Source of the DNA: DASRHY01 sp046765875
GTDB lineage: Bacteria > Actinomycetota > Actinomycetes > Propionibacteriales > Kribbellaceae
DNA: 21,126 nucleotides
NCBI GenBank assembly: GCA_046765875.1
Contig: JBKPSJ010000293.1
Location: forward strand, 1-21,126
Direction: 5' to 3'
In this document: positions 20,814 to 21,126 of the stretch, one piece after another
Layout of the letters: the number at the start of each line of letters is the position of its first letter
Position numbering within the stretch: position 1 is the stretch's first letter
Translations under genes and position numbers: made by a program
The notes under the pieces: generated by a model
What the model was told of the DNA's origin: nothing
Seen by the model: only the letters and a program-made list of their open reading frames with translations
The model's database searches: none

Positions 20814-21126
20814 AGGGTTCGCACCCCTTTCTGCCAGGCCGCGAACCCCTGCGGCCGACGCACACCCGCAGCACGGGTGCAAACCCACGGCAGGGGTGCA
20901 AACCCACGGCAGGGGTGCAAACCCACGGCACGGGCGCAGGTCGACGGAACCCGAGGCTGCGCGCCGGCCGTCAGGGTTCGCACCCCGTTGTGCGAGGGCG
21001 CCAACCCCGACAACCGACGCAAACCCGCAGCACGGGTGTAAACCCACGGCAGGGGTGCAAACCCACGGCACGCGCGCAGGCCGACGGAACCCGAGGCTGC
21101 GCGCCGGCCGTCAGGGTTCGCACCCC
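20814..21126. repeat. Nested higher-order repeat of GGGTTYGCACCCC motifs
   Basis: Each higher-order unit starts with AGGGTTCGCACCCC, continues through a unique part and a run of 19-bp direct repeats (consensus GCAGGGGTGCAAACCCACG, which carries the motif reversed), and ends in GAGGCTGCGCGCCGGCCGTC. Unit 1 (20814-20972, 159 bp) has three 19-bp copies (20871-20927), unit 2 (20973-21112, 140 bp) has two (21030-21067); the length difference is exactly one copy. Unit 3 begins at 21113 and is cut by the window end. Open frames through it are artefacts of the repeats. Confidence 0.85.

Noticed and set aside
20814..20827. GGGTTCGCACCCC as a tRNA T-arm
   Set aside because: It resembles a T-loop, but the flanks do not give a five-base-pair T stem, acceptor or anticodon arms at any copy.
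20648..21022. N-terminal extension of the P1 peptidase frame through the repeat DNA
   Set aside because: The added residues are translations of the 21-bp and 19-bp repeats; homology starts at the GTG at 20647, where a -10 box is also found.
19641..21041. 466-residue plus-strand open frame opposite the P1 peptidase
   Set aside because: Ser/Thr/Ala/Pro-rich translation without motifs, fully antisense to a well-supported gene and running into repeats.
20871..21067. Possible CRISPR array from the 19-bp repeats
   Set aside because: The copies are directly adjacent, with no unique spacers of constant length, and no cas genes are nearby.
1..21126. Mobile element, prophage or toxin-antitoxin system
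   Set aside because: No transposase, integrase, phage or toxin-like gene was seen; the gene content and synteny are those of core chromosome.

Overview
The window is high-GC DNA with dense, tightly packed genes, many GTG starts and several -10 boxes lying directly against start codons. That pattern, the actinobacterial gene families (SepH, DUF3159, DUF3710, DUF3093, DUF4193, DUF5998, a ferrochelatase with C-terminal cysteines) and the gene order all point to an actinomycete chromosome. A Propionibacteriales genus such as Kribbella is my best guess, but that is inference. I see no phage, IS, plasmid or CRISPR genes, so this is core chromosome with a few accessory insertions.

Layout. Positions 72-9551 follow the order I recall for Mycobacterium tuberculosis Rv2689c-Rv2701c: a TrmA/RlmD-type uracil methyltransferase, a KimA-like K+ permease (both minus), the divergent TrkA pair ceoB-ceoC (plus), DUF3159 and an OB-fold protein (minus), DUF3710, dut (minus), DUF3093 (plus), DUF4193 (minus) and suhB (minus). 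A DUF4235 membrane protein sits in this block and no cei-like gene is seen. Next come a ferrochelatase of the actinobacterial type (overlapping suhB), a divergent MFS transporter, the cell-division regulator SepH, and an unrecognised small gene behind a CRP-like site. A MarR regulator follows, divergent from a membrane methyltransferase-alkB operon, then a DUF1801 gene that overlaps alkB tail to tail. After a 557-bp gene-free, hairpin-rich gap comes a five-gene minus-strand operon: P1 peptidase, DUF5998, phosphodiesterase, thymidine kinase, sulfurtransferase. The last 480 bp are an array of nested repeats.

How the genes work together. The left block joins potassium homeostasis (a KimA-like permease with two TrkA regulators and no TrkH), nucleotide hygiene (dUTPase), RNA modification and inositol phosphate metabolism. 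The MarR operator overlaps both divergent promoters, so one repressor probably controls itself, the methyltransferase and alkB. The right operon appears to be driven by one near-leaderless promoter flanked by three 21-bp direct repeats.

Most unusual structures: (1) a near-palindromic motif GGGTTYGCACCCC, present at both ends of the window and built into 140/159-bp higher-order repeats on the right; (2) a nested dyad of four TGAACA half-sites, perfectly symmetric about one centre, between the MFS gene and sepH; (3) the three 21-bp repeats upstream of the P1 peptidase promoter; (4) five perfect stem-loops in the 15.8-16.36 kb gap. No clear new multi-gene defence or biosynthetic system is visible. 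The novelty lies in repeat and regulatory DNA and in the KimA/CeoBC pairing.
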